Shown piece after piece: positions 9,368 to 19,495 of a DNA stretch of 64,000 bases (position 1 is the first letter of the stretch; each line of letters begins with the position of its first letter). Position numbers and translations under genes: made by a program. The stretch comes from Pirellulaceae bacterium (GTDB lineage Bacteria; Planctomycetota; Planctomycetia; Pirellulales; Pirellulaceae), in assembly GCA_026004795.1 (NCBI GenBank), contig BPJV01000002.1, positions 310,001-374,000 on the forward strand. Reading direction: 5' to 3'. A model generated the notes under the pieces. That model was not told the origin of the DNA and searched no databases. It saw only the letters and a program-made list of their open reading frames with translations.

Positions 9368-10549
9368 CTATTCACCGCGGTACTTCATGATGCTGAAGAA
9401 GCTGTGCATATCGGTGGGAGCAATTTCGGGCTCATCGCTCCCGAATGGCGACCCACTACCAAGAACGTATTTGGGATTGTTGCTGAAGTTGTTCAAGCGA
9501 CCATCGCCGTTACGATCGTAGAACTGTCGCACGGAACCGTCTGCCATCGCCACGTTGCAGTTCTTGCCATGGCGAGGGGCCAGCGCCAGATAGTTCTGCA
9601 TCGTTTCCTCGTACCACAGCACGGCACTAAAAGAACCTGATGGACTATTGCCTACCGTGGCACTGTCCGGATAGAAGATGGCGCCGGTCGCTGGATTCCA
9701 AGTGGCCGGACCACCGAAACGATGCGACGCTAGGGGCATTCCTGCCTCGAAGTCGCCCAGCGGCAGAGAGAGCACAGCCGGCGCTTCGTATACGTCGCCG
9801 AGCAATGGTATGCTTGAACTAGCCGCGCGTGAATTGTCGATCAAACGTTGACGTAATGGCCCCACCGTGGCACCACGACTCCACACGTCGGCCGCGCATC
9901 CGGACCGATGACTCGTCAGTTGATAATTCGATGCACCGTTGAATTTCAAATCACTGCGGGTGAGAAACCAGCTGGCACCATAGTTGGTGTTGAACCCTTT
10001 TTCGATCAATTCCACTTCGACCAATTCGCGGCGGTCGGTGTAGGTTCGATGGGTGACGGCCGCATCCCCGACTCCACCATAATCGGTGATGATCCGACAG
10101 GGCCCAACGATCCACTTGCCCGTAGGCAGACGCTCTCCTTTGCTGCCCTTCGGGTCGACGCAGGTCCATGAACTCCAATCGCTGGCGGTCAATACTTGCT
10201 CGACAGTCTGCGATACGCTGGCCGGACTCGATGGGCATAGCATCGTTCCCGGGAGGATGCCATTGTTCACCAGATCGGCCACCCATCCGACTTCGGTTAC
10301 CGCCCCATCGTTCTGCCAGTCGAAGTTCCCCGTGCACAATTGACCATTGGTGATAGTAGCAAACCCTTGTAAACCCAGCGCCATTTGACGCAAGTTGTTC
10401 TGACACTGCGCCGATCGCGCCGACGCACGAGCCAGATTGATCGCCGGTAGTAGCAGGCCAACCACGATGGCGATTACCGCCATGACTACCAGGAGCTCCA
10501 CCAAAGTAAACGCGCGAAACTGATGGTTGGGGCAGGGGCGTTTTTTCAT
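9368..10549 (-). CDS. DUF1559 protein with prepilin-type N-terminal signal
   Basis: A 393-residue paralogue of the neighbouring DUF1559 gene. The N-terminus has the prepilin signal [20 protein letters not shown], followed by the RARSAQC-type junction ([14 protein letters not shown]) that defines the family. Near the C-terminus [21 protein letters not shown] keeps the canonical ADGSVR motif, plus a DxNxDG calcium-binding-like loop. The protein is expected to be exported and surface- or pseudopilus-associated. Both DUF1559 genes are read on the minus strand and sit between two DUF1573 genes, so the block is probably one functional neighbourhood of envelope proteins, although gaps of 400-800 bases suggest separate promoters. 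Confidence 0.93.
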   Translation of the reverse strand: MKKRPCPNHQFRAFTLVELLVVMAVIAIVVGLLLPAINLARASARSAQCQNNLRQMALGLQGFATITNGQLCTGNFDWQNDGAVTEVGWVADLVNNGILPGTMLCPSSPASVSQTVEQVLTASDWSSWTCVDPKGSKGERLPTGKWIVGPCRIITDYGGVGDAAVTHRTYTDRRELVEVELIEKGFNTNYGASWFLTRSDLKFNGASNYQLTSHRSGCAADVWSRGATVGPLRQRLIDNSRAASSSIPLLGDVYEAPAVLSLPLGDFEAGMPLASHRFGGPATWNPATGAIFYPDSATVGNSPSGSFSAVLWYEETMQNYLALAPRHGKNCNVAMADGSVRQFYDRNGDGRLNNFSNNPKYVLGSGSPFGSDEPEIAPTDMHSFFSIMKYRGE

Positions 10550-11310
10550 CGTTTAGTCTCCCGTCGAAGCATCCGTACTCAATCGCCGATCGATTACTGC
10601 GTAACTGTCGGCGATTCTACCCGTTGAGCGGCGGTCTTCAAGGCAGTGGATGGTGGAAGCCCGGCGAGTTCATCAAAGCTTAAACCCCCCTTAACCATTT
10701 CTTCGCTTTATTGGATCGCGGTGTTCGGCAAAGGGACCGCACGCGGTAGAAGCGCGCCCACGGAATTCGCCGCTGGTCGGGCCCCCTGCCGCTCCGGCTC
10801 CGAGCAGGTGGCCTTGTTCACCGCCGCCAGCATGATCGCCGTCCACCCGCGGCGGTGGTTCTCTCCGCGACACCACCGTGTGGACGTTATGGTGTCGCAG
10901 AAAGCTACGCATCAGCGTGGAGGTGACGGGGGGCCGCAGCGGATTGCTGGCGGCAAGATGGCGCCGCGCTTGCTTGGTGAGACAGAATGCGCCGGAAGAG
11001 ACGAACGCGGGGAGGCAGCGAGGGGAAAGCCTAGACAGCGACGGGACGGTGACGCGCCTGGGCAACCATTCCTTGGCCATCCCACCCACGAACAACGGCT
11101 CGACGCTCCCCCACTATCCCACGTCTCCCAGGATCTGCCGATGGATACATGGCGTCGTCCGGCAATCCGGAAAAAAATTCAAACCGACGACGGCCAACCT
11201 CGCCCGTGAGCTCAGCGACGATGCAAGAAGGCTGCAGCACCGCGGTTTAGCAACCGTGGCGCGCCAGCACTCGCCCCCGTACTGGAGGAGGCCGGCCGCC
11301 CGTTGATCTT
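10550..11310. other. Intergenic, no gene seen
   Basis: About 760 bases between minus-strand genes. Open frames of 130-190 codons exist on both strands here, but they are Arg/Gly/Pro/His-rich, lack ribosome-binding sites and overlap one another antisense, as expected from GC-rich non-coding DNA. Confidence 0.6.
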
Positions 11311-11341
11311 CCCAAAAGAAAGAACGCCCCGCGGGACGCTC
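11311..11341 (-). terminator. Rho-independent terminator of the DUF1573 gene
   Basis: Read on the minus strand, GAGCGTCCC pairs with GGGGCGTTC around a short GC loop, allowing G-U pairs, and is followed by TTTCTTTT. It begins 13 bases past the stop of the DUF1573 gene at 11354. Confidence 0.65.
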
Positions 11342-11353
11342 GTATCGATCGAG

Positions 11354-12400
11354 TTACCGATCGTCGGCGGCAATTTCCGTACTGGCGACTTCCCATTCGA
11401 ACACAACATCGACTTTCACTGGATCGTCGAGGGCGTCGGTGTGAATGAGCAATTCGCCGCGCGGTCCGTCTTCATGAACAACATGCGGATCCGGACGCAG
11501 TTCGACGCGCAGCAAATGCACTTTTTTCGCTACCTCCGTGACCGGGCACTCGACCTTGACGTTACGCCCTTCGACGGACAACACTCGGAAGTCCGTTCGC
11601 CCCTTCAACACCAAGCGCTGGGACACCGTCTCGCCCGGCTTGATCTTTCCCAAGGTTAGCAGTTTAGGACTGATTTCGATGGGGGCTTCGACCCGCGCGA
11701 TCACGCGGAGAGGAATGGTTTTCAGATTGCGATCGTTCGTATGCAACAGCAGGTGAAGTTGGTGCAGTCCCGCGGGAGCGGTGCTGAGCAATTCAATATG
11801 CAGGCGATACTTGATCCGGCCGTTGGTCCGTTGTACCTCTTCGAAACCCGTGCGAATGAACTCCACCGGCGACTGGAAATCGACCACTTCCCAATCGTTG
11901 CGGCCGGCATAATCGAGCTGCACGTGCAGCGTCCTCGCCTCGCCCTCCGGAATCGTTCCAAAGTTGGCCTCTCCCGGAAAGAGCACCACGTCGCTGCGAA
12001 TATAACCGCTGACGCGCAGTTGCAACTCAGCATAAGAGGGCTGATCGAACACGACGGTCAGCGTCGCACCGCGTTTCCCCGTAAAGGTACCGGTATTGAA
12101 CCGAGCCAAAATGGACCCCACTTCTCCCGGCTGAATCCACTCCGTCTCGACAATAGGAGTGGTACAACCGCAACTGGCACGCACCGATCGAATATGCAAT
12201 GGTCGATCTAGCGGATTCTTGATCAAGAATCGATGCTCCGTATTCGCGGCTCGCGCGACGGTGCCAAAGTCGTGGACTCGCTCTGAAGGGGCAATCGCTT
12301 GGTCCAGCCAACCTTGGGCTGCAACTGGAGTCGGACACACCATTCCGCAGGCGATTAAGAAAAAAACGATTGAATAAACCGGAAAACTGGGGCAACGCAT
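11354..12400 (-). CDS. DUF1573-domain exported protein
   Basis: The 348-residue protein starts at 12400 with a classical signal peptide (MRCPSFPVYSIVFFLIACGM... ending TPVAAQG). The body begins with VHDFGTVARAANTEHRFLIKNP and SVRASCGCTTPIV, the two hallmark strands and CGC(T) motif of DUF1573, followed by FNTGTFTGKRGATLTVVFD. The remainder looks like two more beta-sandwich repeats (FGTIPEGEA, LGKIKPGETVSQRLVLKG). It is thus likely an extracytoplasmic protein of three immunoglobulin-like domains. The longer upstream frame to 12655 has no homology signal and was excluded. Confidence 0.9.
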   Translation of the reverse strand: MRCPSFPVYSIVFFLIACGMVCPTPVAAQGWLDQAIAPSERVHDFGTVARAANTEHRFLIKNPLDRPLHIRSVRASCGCTTPIVETEWIQPGEVGSILARFNTGTFTGKRGATLTVVFDQPSYAELQLRVSGYIRSDVVLFPGEANFGTIPEGEARTLHVQLDYAGRNDWEVVDFQSPVEFIRTGFEEVQRTNGRIKYRLHIELLSTAPAGLHQLHLLLHTNDRNLKTIPLRVIARVEAPIEISPKLLTLGKIKPGETVSQRLVLKGRTDFRVLSVEGRNVKVECPVTEVAKKVHLLRVELRPDPHVVHEDGPRGELLIHTDALDDPVKVDVVFEWEVASTEIAADDR

Positions 12401-13120
12401 GGTGGACACCTCCAAGGCAGATGGAGCATGGCCGCAACAGGATCTGCGAGGTGAGGTCGCACGATCGCGAGTGGTGGTTAAGCAGATCAACGGTTCGCAT
12501 GCAAACAGGTTTAGCGGAGCTGAAATCACCTCATTCCATTGTAACAGCGCGCCGGCCGTCACTCGGACCAGGCGAGATCTTTTTCGACTCAAATTCGGCT
12601 CACCTGGCCCGATAGGAATGACGCACCAGTTATTCCGCGCCGCACCGATAGGCAACCTGTTTCGATTACACGACTGGAAAGGCCACTGCCGGTGGCACGT
12701 CGATCCGTCCCAGGCGAACAGCAGCGCTGCGGTACGCCGCCCTCACCCATACGCCGCGCAGCAGTCACACCACTGAGAGAAAACAACCGTTTACGGCTCG
12801 GTCGAAAGAACGAGGCTGCTCCCGATCCGGTTCCGCAGCGCACTCGTCCTGTGCGGCTCAACCGGAGCTTCGCCCTCCCACAATCGCCACCCGTTGCGTA
12901 AGCCGTGAACGACGATGTGTAAGCAGTGCACTACGACGCTTGCTTACCAGCACGACGCGTCAGCGAGTGAGATACCAGCGCGGCGCCAGCGAGTGTGTCT
13001 CCCTGAAACCGCCTCGATTCACTCGGTGGCGCTTCGTGGTGGTATTGAATCACGGAATTCTGGTACTCAATAACGGAATCACCTCGCCCAAAAAACCTAA
13101 CTCGGGGCATGAACCGTTAC
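12401..13120. other. Intergenic with a dispersed-repeat copy
   Basis: Around 720 bases with no convincing gene. It probably contains the promoter of the DUF1573 gene at its left edge and the repeat at 12947-13044 described separately. Confidence 0.55.
12947..13044. repeat. Tandem plus inverted interspersed repeat
   Basis: A ~26-bp unit starting TACCAGC and containing CAGCGAGTG occurs twice in tandem (12947 and 12973). It reappears inverted at 13020-13044 as CACTCGGTGGCGCTTCGTGG. The arrangement can fold into an imperfect stem-loop and resembles the interspersed palindromic elements common in planctomycete intergenic DNA. Confidence 0.6.
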
Positions 13121-13121
13121 G

Positions 13122-13171
13122 AAAGAAAAAAAGCGATCGAGGGATGGCAACAGTCCACCTCTCGACCGCTT
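13122..13171 (-). terminator. Rho-independent terminator of the YTV protein gene
   Basis: Read on the minus strand, a 17-bp imperfect stem (AAGCGGTCGAGAGGTGG against CCATCCCTCGATCGCTT, with G-U pairs) closes a seven-base loop and is followed by a run of seven T, C and TTTC. It lies 79 bases past the stop of the gene at 13250. Confidence 0.8.
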
Positions 13172-13249
13172 CGTGCTTAACTCCACCGGATGATCATCCG
13201 GACTGGGGATGGCATTAGCCATCGTGGAGATTCATGGTGATGACGAGGC

Positions 13250-14878
13250 TTAGCAACCGCAGCCGCTGTCGCAACCTGCATCGCAGCCGCTGTCACAGCC
13301 GCTGTCGCAGCCGTTATCGCAGCCGTTATCGCAGCCGCAAGCAGCCGATGCTGCACAGCAGCCTCCGCGACCGTGCAGGGCGCTGATCAAGCGGCCCAGC
13401 ACGCCGCGCCCACGTCCGCTGCAGCAGGGTACTTCGACACATACCTGCTCGCATACGACGCGAGGTACACAAACGGTAACCTCATAGGGAACGCAAACCG
13501 GTACGCGTTTGCAAACCTTGATCGTCTTCTGCTCACACTTCGGTACGCATACCGTGTAGGGCACTTCCTTGCACACCTTTTCGCAGGTCCACTTGCAAAC
13601 CGTGTAGGTGCAGGTCTTGCATTCCGGAACCAGCTTGCAGGTGCGGTAGCAAACCGTCTTGGTGCGCGGTTCGCAAACCCACTTGCAGGTGCGGTAGCAA
13701 ACCGTCTTCGTGCGGCACTCGGGAACCATCTTGCAGGTGGTGTAGGTGCAGGTCTTCTGACGGCACTCGGGAACCATCTTGCAGGTGCGGTAGCAAACCG
13801 TCTTGGTGCGCGGCTCGCAAACGATGCGGCATACGCGGTAGGTGCAGGTCTTCTGACGGCACTCAGGAACCAGCTTGCAGGTGGTGTAGGTGCAGGTCTT
13901 CTGACGGCACTCGGGAACCATCTTGCATACGGTGTACGGCACGCATTCCTTCACGCACTCGCGCTCGTAGCGAACGCACTTGACTTCCTTGGTTTCGCAC
14001 GTGGGAACCCAAACACGCTTGCAAACCTTCCGCGGTGGGCATTGAACACATTCCACGCGACGCTCACCAGGGCACCAGACGCATCGGCAACGTGAGGGAT
14101 CCCATACCCATTTGCCGGGTTCACGCACCACACGGCGAACAACCGGACCGGCAACTTCCTCTTCATGGGTCTCCCAGTGGCCGCCGCGAACGGTCACCGT
14201 CTTGGTGTACTCTACCGGCTTGGTTACCACGCGCACGACTTCTCGCGTTCGCGTTTCTTGCTTGGGAACCATCACCGTGTAGTTCACAACACGGCTGTGC
14301 GTTTCATAGACGGGCTTCATCACCGTGTAATTGATAACCCGCTGGCGAGTCTCCCACACCGGCTTGCGCACGGTGTAGTTGATCTGCTTGCTGTGCGTCT
14401 CGTACACCGGCTTCATCACCGTATAGTTGATGACGCGATTGTGCGTTTCGTACACCGGCTTCATCACCGTGTACTTCACCTCACGCGTGTGCGTCTCGTA
14501 GACCGGACGCCGAACGTTGTAGGTGATCTCGCGCGTGTGCGTCTCGTAGACCGGCTTCATGACCGTGTACTGCCGCGTACGCGTCTCGTACACCGGTTTG
14601 CGCACGATCTGCTGCACCGTGCGGTACCGCGTCTCGGGAACCATCCGTGTAACGTTGACGACGCGGTCCTCGGTAACCGTCTGATACTCAACCCGCTGCC
14701 GCTGTTCGGTACGCTTCTCATACACGACGCGGCGCACCGTCTTCATCACCGTGCGCGTGGCAGGACAGCACCCGCCAGCATTCTGATAGCTGACCGCCCC
14801 ATTGTAGGCGGCGTCGGTCCGTCCGGATAACGCAGCCAGTACGGCTACGAACACCGGCACTAACATGAACCTTCTCAT
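13250..14878 (-). CDS. Cysteine-rich YTV-repeat cell-wall protein
   Basis: The 542-residue protein starts with a signal peptide (MRRFMLVPVFVAVLAALSGRTDA). Residues ~60-235 contain about ten repeats of the form (I/V)xYTVMKPVYETHxR, the YTV motif known from planctomycete wall proteins. Residues ~270-490 carry a second repeat series (TCTYTTCKMVPECRQK and TVCYRTCKWVCEPRTK variants) with two or three cysteines per ~18 residues, suited to disulphide cross-linking. The C-terminus ends in seven CDxGC-type repeats. Such proteins are thought to form the insoluble proteinaceous wall outside the membrane. Near-identical repeats produce long false ORFs on the opposite strand. A terminator follows the gene. 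Confidence 0.9.
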   Translation of the reverse strand: MRRFMLVPVFVAVLAALSGRTDAAYNGAVSYQNAGGCCPATRTVMKTVRRVVYEKRTEQRQRVEYQTVTEDRVVNVTRMVPETRYRTVQQIVRKPVYETRTRQYTVMKPVYETHTREITYNVRRPVYETHTREVKYTVMKPVYETHNRVINYTVMKPVYETHSKQINYTVRKPVWETRQRVINYTVMKPVYETHSRVVNYTVMVPKQETRTREVVRVVTKPVEYTKTVTVRGGHWETHEEEVAGPVVRRVVREPGKWVWDPSRCRCVWCPGERRVECVQCPPRKVCKRVWVPTCETKEVKCVRYERECVKECVPYTVCKMVPECRQKTCTYTTCKLVPECRQKTCTYRVCRIVCEPRTKTVCYRTCKMVPECRQKTCTYTTCKMVPECRTKTVCYRTCKWVCEPRTKTVCYRTCKLVPECKTCTYTVCKWTCEKVCKEVPYTVCVPKCEQKTIKVCKRVPVCVPYEVTVCVPRVVCEQVCVEVPCCSGRGRGVLGRLISALHGRGGCCAASAACGCDNGCDNGCDSGCDSGCDAGCDSGCGC

Positions 14879-15659
14879 CTCCCGTTCTCCTTGTACAACT
14901 CGTTATTGGTACCGGATGATCAACAAGCGGGCCGCCAGGACCCTTGAGTTAAGCTGATTAGCCTCTTGCTCACCTGCGCGTGATGCATCGCAGCCGCTAC
15001 AAATGAGGACCAGTTACGATGGCCAGCCTGAAGAGGCCACCAGATCGACTCTCCTCGCTGCGTCGATTGGGCAAGCAAGTGAAACTAGGCGCTAAGCATT
15101 AAGTTGATCGGATGCCAAGAAAGTCTGGAACAAGAAAAATGCACCGCATGGGAAAGGTAGGAAGCGCGGGACAACTTCTTGAGGCGAACGTAGCGGCGGT
15201 ATCGATTTTGCCACTTACACCGCACCTTGCCGCGGCCAGTGACGGTCCGCAGACCGCCCTCGCCACAAAGGAACACCTGTCGCTCACCGGTCGACCTTGG
15301 CTGGCACTATCGCTGCGTCTGGGATCCGAGAGAAAAGACGCTTTGTCCGCTGCCCGGCGAAGATTGGCAACGCGAAGATTGGCAAACTGGCACGCGGACG
15401 CCATGCAGCCACAGAAGAAAGGCAACACAACCCCGCGCGTCGTCGCACTCACTTCCTTACCGTACGACGTGGGCATCCGTGCCAAACACACGGAGTTGTG
15501 TTGCTAGGGTGCTAGAGGCCGCCCATGATGGCAAATCCGTGCCGCGGCGAAAACGACTTCTTGTCGCAGCCTCCATGCGTTCTGACGGAGAAAAAAAGGA
15601 TATTCAACCAACCACACGTTTCGACGGTTTACCCAACGGCCCGCCGACGCGTCGACACC
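14879..15659. other. Intergenic, no gene seen
   Basis: About 780 bases between two minus-strand genes. The largest frames (130 codons on each strand, antisense to one another) lack start signals and recognisable content. The promoter of the highly repetitive wall-protein gene should lie at the left edge. Confidence 0.55.
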
Positions 15660-16418
15660 TTAAGCGGCCATCGATGCCGAAGGTATGGCCATGGGGCTTT
15701 GCTGAATTCGCTCGATGGCTTCGATGAACTCTTCGAAAAACCGAATATCCAACGCACATGCGGCCATCGATTCTGGATGGAATTGCGTCCCCACGGCAAA
15801 CCAGTCAATCATCTCGCTCTCGATCGCCTCGATAACTCCATCGTGGCATCGAGCGGTGACACGAAAACCAGGAGCGACTTCGTCGACCGCCATGTGGTGG
15901 CGGCTGGTCACGCGGATTTCACCTTCTCCATAGACCCGGCCGACCAGCGAATCGGACTCGATGATCAGCGAATGACGATGGTAGGGATCTTGAGGATCAC
16001 GATGCGCCAAGCATCCAGGAACATCTTCCGGCAGATGCAGGAACAGGTTGCCACCACAGGTGATGTTCAGCAACTGCATGCCCGCCCCAATCGCCAACAC
16101 AGGGATGCGTCGCTCGGCAATTTCTGCCGCCAACCGCCGGTCAAACTCCTCGCGCCGCGGATCCATTGGTCGAGTCGACGGATGCAACATGAAACCATCA
16201 TTGCGAGGATCAAGATCTCCGCCACCAATCAACACGCAGCCATCAACCGTCTCTAGGATTTGCCGCAGCGACTCATCATCCATCGGAGGAAGAACGATAG
16301 GGATGCCGCCGGCACGAGAAATGCCGTCAAAGTATCCAGCGGCCAGATACGAGAAGGCAGGATTCATTCCCACCGACGGTCGGTAATCCGTGTTGATTGC
16401 AATCACTGGCTTTTTCAT
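15660..16418 (-). CDS. Peptidase C26/class I glutamine amidotransferase-like protein lacking the nucleophile Cys
   Basis: The 252 residues match gamma-glutamyl-gamma-aminobutyrate hydrolase (PuuD/peptidase C26) proteins along their length: an N-terminal PVIAINTDYR strand, CVLIGGGDLDP, the nucleophile elbow at residues 107-118, RVTSRHHMAVDEVAPGFRV, and FAVGTQFHPES carrying the catalytic His and Glu. The elbow reads VLAIGAGMQLLN where active enzymes have GICRGMQ: Gly occupies the Cys position (residue 111) and Ala the following Arg. The protein is therefore expected to be unable to use the family's cysteine chemistry and may bind a ligand or serve another role. It stands alone, with large gaps on both sides. 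Confidence 0.85.
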   Translation of the reverse strand: MKKPVIAINTDYRPSVGMNPAFSYLAAGYFDGISRAGGIPIVLPPMDDESLRQILETVDGCVLIGGGDLDPRNDGFMLHPSTRPMDPRREEFDRRLAAEIAERRIPVLAIGAGMQLLNITCGGNLFLHLPEDVPGCLAHRDPQDPYHRHSLIIESDSLVGRVYGEGEIRVTSRHHMAVDEVAPGFRVTARCHDGVIEAIESEMIDWFAVGTQFHPESMAACALDIRFFEEFIEAIERIQQSPMAIPSASMAA

Positions 16419-17153
16419 GTGAAGATCCTCTTCTAGACCAGTAGCCCCTTACACTCGAACCGTTAACCTCCTGGCGAGCGGATGCTGCATTAGAAATCGC
16501 TGCCACCAGCTCCTCGATCCCATCCTGGTGGAGGAATCATCAGCGTTCCACCGGTCGTCGATAAGCAACGGCCTGCTCCTTGCCATTCCGTGAGAACTAG
16601 AAAAGTGGAGGACACTGATAGGGTGCATCGCGAAGTCCATGCGAACAGCAGCCCGGTGCGGACGAGCGTAATGAAGGAGATTTGATGTGACCGACAACGG
16701 CGCCGATCGAACGTGCGAAAAAGGTAAACCATTTTCCACTTCATGCAATTGTCACACGACAAGTTGTGCCACCCCACATTGCTAGCACGACCACCTGTGC
16801 TAGCATTCTTTATTCGAGGGTGAATCTGGTTGGCCGGCGTCCAGTTCGGCCAGCACTTCTGGGCACTGTCATATTTGCGCAAGTTACCGTATGACAAGAA
16901 GATGAGACAATCGGATGGCGATTTGCAGAACGAGCTACCGAGGCCTGACGAGTCTCTTTCCAGACAGTGCGTTCTTAAACGGCGACCACGAAAGCGGTGA
17001 TAGGCATGCTCTGCCCAACCTTGACGGATGACCTGTGGGCAATCCTGGCGCAGCGATGAGTATTACGTCCTCCGCGGATCGGTCGTGCTCCGTCCATCGT
17101 TTCATTGCCAGTAATACCTGTTCCTATTTTCAACAAAGCGCCGCGAGTACCGT
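16419..17153. other. Intergenic, no gene seen
   Basis: About 735 bases. A 135-codon frame on the minus strand (16490-16897) overlaps others and has no start signal or recognisable features. The region is less GC-rich than its neighbours. Confidence 0.5.
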
Positions 17154-17154
17154 T

Positions 17155-17203
17155 AAAATAAACAAAAACCGCATGCATCTTCATGCATGCGGCCTGTGTT
17201 TTT
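17155..17203 (-). terminator. Terminator of the BBP7 gene, possibly bidirectional
   Basis: A perfect 10-bp stem (CCGCATGCAT with ATGCATGCGG, 17169-17192) closes a four-base loop. On the minus strand it is followed by TTTTTGTTTATTTT, giving a strong terminator ~70 bases past the BBP7 stop. A weaker GTGTTTTT follows on the plus strand. Confidence 0.9.
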
Positions 17204-17263
17204 GACTGTTAAAAGCGCCTTTTGCTTTAACAAAGAACGCTTCTTGAACATGCAATATGCTGG

Positions 17264-19123
17264 TCAATAATTGATCGCACCTCCGATGTTAAATCCGTGC
17301 AAGATCAACGTGCCACGATTGTCGAAGTCGCGGATGGCAGCATAATTCGCAAAGGTCTCACGGAAATTGTCTGGCGCCGTAGCAACCCCCGAAGCGATCA
17401 CCGCTCGGTAGCCGAAGATCGCGCTGATGGCAGGAGTGATGCGATAGGTAATGCCAGAGCTCAATTCGGAGAGAAAGGCTACATCGTTCTTGGTAACATC
17501 GAACCGATAGGCTGTTCCATTATCGGGATTCGCTGGCATACGGGTATCGTTCAGGTAGGCGTCATAATAGTCCGTTCCCATCCAGGAAAACATGCGGGAG
17601 CGGTTACCATAAACGCCTGCTTTGACGCCACCATAAACGCTCCATCGATAATTGATGCAGTAGTTTAATTGGCTGCCGAGTTGAAATCCGTACAAGTCGT
17701 TGGTCGTATCCACTTCGTAATACAGGTCGTCATTGGATCGAGTAATAACCGGGTCTATGAGACTGGCCGCGTAGAGAATGTTGTCGCGGAATCGGAAGTA
17801 GCGAAAACCTGCCAGCCAGGTAACATTCAGGCGGCTACCGCAGGCCGGGGCGACCAACGAACACGGACCGGTAACGGCGCGGTGGTGATGCCCTCCCCAG
17901 CCCAGCGGCGCTCGGCAGGTCGCACAACCAGCGCCGCCACAAGACGTGCACCCCGCCAGACCACGAAACATGGTGCCTCCGGTATACGGGGAACTGAAGG
18001 AGCGTGCCGCCCCTCCCATGGCAAACCCGAGGAGATTGATCTCCACGTTATGATACTCGAAGGACCGATGCACCATATGCGTGTAGGAGTTGTTGAACCA
18101 GTCAATTACGGGTTCGGGCATGTTGGGATCGCCGGGGGTGCCTGGCATGTCCAGGTAACCAAATGGGATTCTGGTACGAAAGTCACCCGCCATGCCACTG
18201 GCGGCCAATGATGTTTCATCGCCGGGAAAAATGCCCCAATAGGTCAGCGCCACGGCATGGCGTCCGCAATGGAAGTACCGCCCTACCGTCGTTTCCACTC
18301 CTCCCGCTACGCGTTGGCGCGCCGACTCGGTGCCGAACAGGTCCGGTGCGTAGGCATCCGCGCTAAACGTGAGCGGCTGGTTGTGGTTATCGATGCGTTG
18401 GAACACCAGCGCCCCGGCACTGGCGAACCAATTTTTCGCTCCGCTGCCTGCCAATCCCAAGTGCCGTCCATAGGCCCCTTGGCCCCATGGAGCAGCAGTA
18501 CACGACACGGATTCACCGTAATAGCCACCGCTGACCGGCGCCGGACCGCAGGTAGAGCAATTGGGGGCTGGACCGTAATCGGCCGGGGCGGATTGCACTT
18601 GCTGCTGAGGAACATGGGCATAGTTTGCCTCGGCAGGCACTTGGGCACCGTGGTATGGCGGCGGCGCAACAACTTGTTCTGCCGGTGCGGCCTGAGGAGC
18701 CGGTGGTGGCACGGTAGCCGGTGGTGCAGTGACCTGCGGGGAGGCGTAGGCGGCCGGACTGAACGTGTTCCCATACGCGCCACCGGAGACCATCTGCATC
18801 GGCGGACTCGCCTGTGGCGTATAGCTACCTGCCCCAGGCGGGTAATTGTGGGGCGCCCCGGCGGCCCCCCCTTGGCCGGTCGACGTGGTGTAGTAACTGG
18901 TGCTGCTACCTGGTTGTCCATTCGCAGCTATCTGCGGCGGAGCGGTCGGCGTCTGCGACGCGAAGTAACTGGGAGGAACTTGCGGCAAATTGGTGGGGAA
19001 CGATGCCGGTGGCGGATAGCTGCTGGGTCCGAATCCACCTGGATAGGATGGCATTTGCGCCATTGCCGTCCCGCTGAGTGCGGCTGCCAAAACGGCCACT
19101 GAATTTCGCCAAGTCGTTTTCAC
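17264..19123 (-). CDS. BBP7-family outer-membrane beta-barrel protein
   Basis: The 619-residue protein has a signal peptide (MKTTWRNSVAVLAAALSGTAMA), a long Pro/Ala/Gln/Tyr-rich disordered stretch (residues ~23-205), then a barrel-like domain beginning NWFASAGALVFQRID. The segments VGRYFHCGRHAVALTYWGIFP, FEYHNVEINLLGF, RLNVTWLAGFRYFRFRDN and LYGFQLGSQLNYCINYRWSV match the planctomycete BBP7 family. The chain ends in alternating residues with a terminal Tyr, typical of outer-membrane barrels. A Gly/Cys/His-rich insertion (CTSCGGAGCATC) lies mid-barrel and could bind metal. It is probably a surface or porin-like protein, monocistronic, with its own terminator. Confidence 0.9.
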   Translation of the reverse strand: MKTTWRNSVAVLAAALSGTAMAQMPSYPGGFGPSSYPPPASFPTNLPQVPPSYFASQTPTAPPQIAANGQPGSSTSYYTTSTGQGGAAGAPHNYPPGAGSYTPQASPPMQMVSGGAYGNTFSPAAYASPQVTAPPATVPPPAPQAAPAEQVVAPPPYHGAQVPAEANYAHVPQQQVQSAPADYGPAPNCSTCGPAPVSGGYYGESVSCTAAPWGQGAYGRHLGLAGSGAKNWFASAGALVFQRIDNHNQPLTFSADAYAPDLFGTESARQRVAGGVETTVGRYFHCGRHAVALTYWGIFPGDETSLAASGMAGDFRTRIPFGYLDMPGTPGDPNMPEPVIDWFNNSYTHMVHRSFEYHNVEINLLGFAMGGAARSFSSPYTGGTMFRGLAGCTSCGGAGCATCRAPLGWGGHHHRAVTGPCSLVAPACGSRLNVTWLAGFRYFRFRDNILYAASLIDPVITRSNDDLYYEVDTTNDLYGFQLGSQLNYCINYRWSVYGGVKAGVYGNRSRMFSWMGTDYYDAYLNDTRMPANPDNGTAYRFDVTKNDVAFLSELSSGITYRITPAISAIFGYRAVIASGVATAPDNFRETFANYAAIRDFDNRGTLILHGFNIGGAINY

Positions 19124-19495
19124 GGTATTCCTCCCTGAATCATTGAAGCTCGGGCGGGGTCACTGGGGCAAAAAAGGGCCACCCGAAGACCGCGCTGCAT
19201 TGGGTGTTTTGTCGAGCGAACAAAGTGGCACAAGCAGAGTTTGCTCGCCGAGAATGCACCTCCTGTGCACACTCCTCCTGCAGGGGAGGAATCGGCGCAA
19301 GCGGAGCGCCCCTCTCAGTGGGATCCTTGAATTTCCCCCTCCCATCCCGAACTGAATCGATGCAATCGTCACGGCAAGCAGGTTCCGCACCATCGCTACA
19401 GTTTGACGTCGGTGATGATACCTCCGCACCGCTTCAGCGGCTGGCGCCCGAAAACCAATCGGCAGTCTCTCCCCCGGGCGGCGAGGCCTGAAGAG
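19124..19495. other. Intergenic, no gene seen
   Basis: About 370 bases between the response-regulator gene's stop and the BBP7 start, both on the minus strand. Its left part should carry the BBP7 promoter and leader; no clear hairpin or operator is visible. Confidence 0.5.

Noticed and set aside
10646-11209. 187-codon plus-strand frame between the DUF1559 and DUF1573 genes
   Set aside because: Composition is random (Arg, Gly, Pro, His) with no start signal; an equally long frame lies antisense to it.
13373-14830. Two long plus-strand frames of 240 and 221 codons opposite the YTV gene
   Set aside because: They are reverse-strand images of the repetitive YTV and Cys-rich repeats (AGAVANRLGAR-type translations), with no start signals or recognisable content.
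16490-16897. Minus-strand frame of 135 codons between the C26-like and BBP7 genes
   Set aside because: No ribosome-binding site, and it overlaps other equally long random frames.
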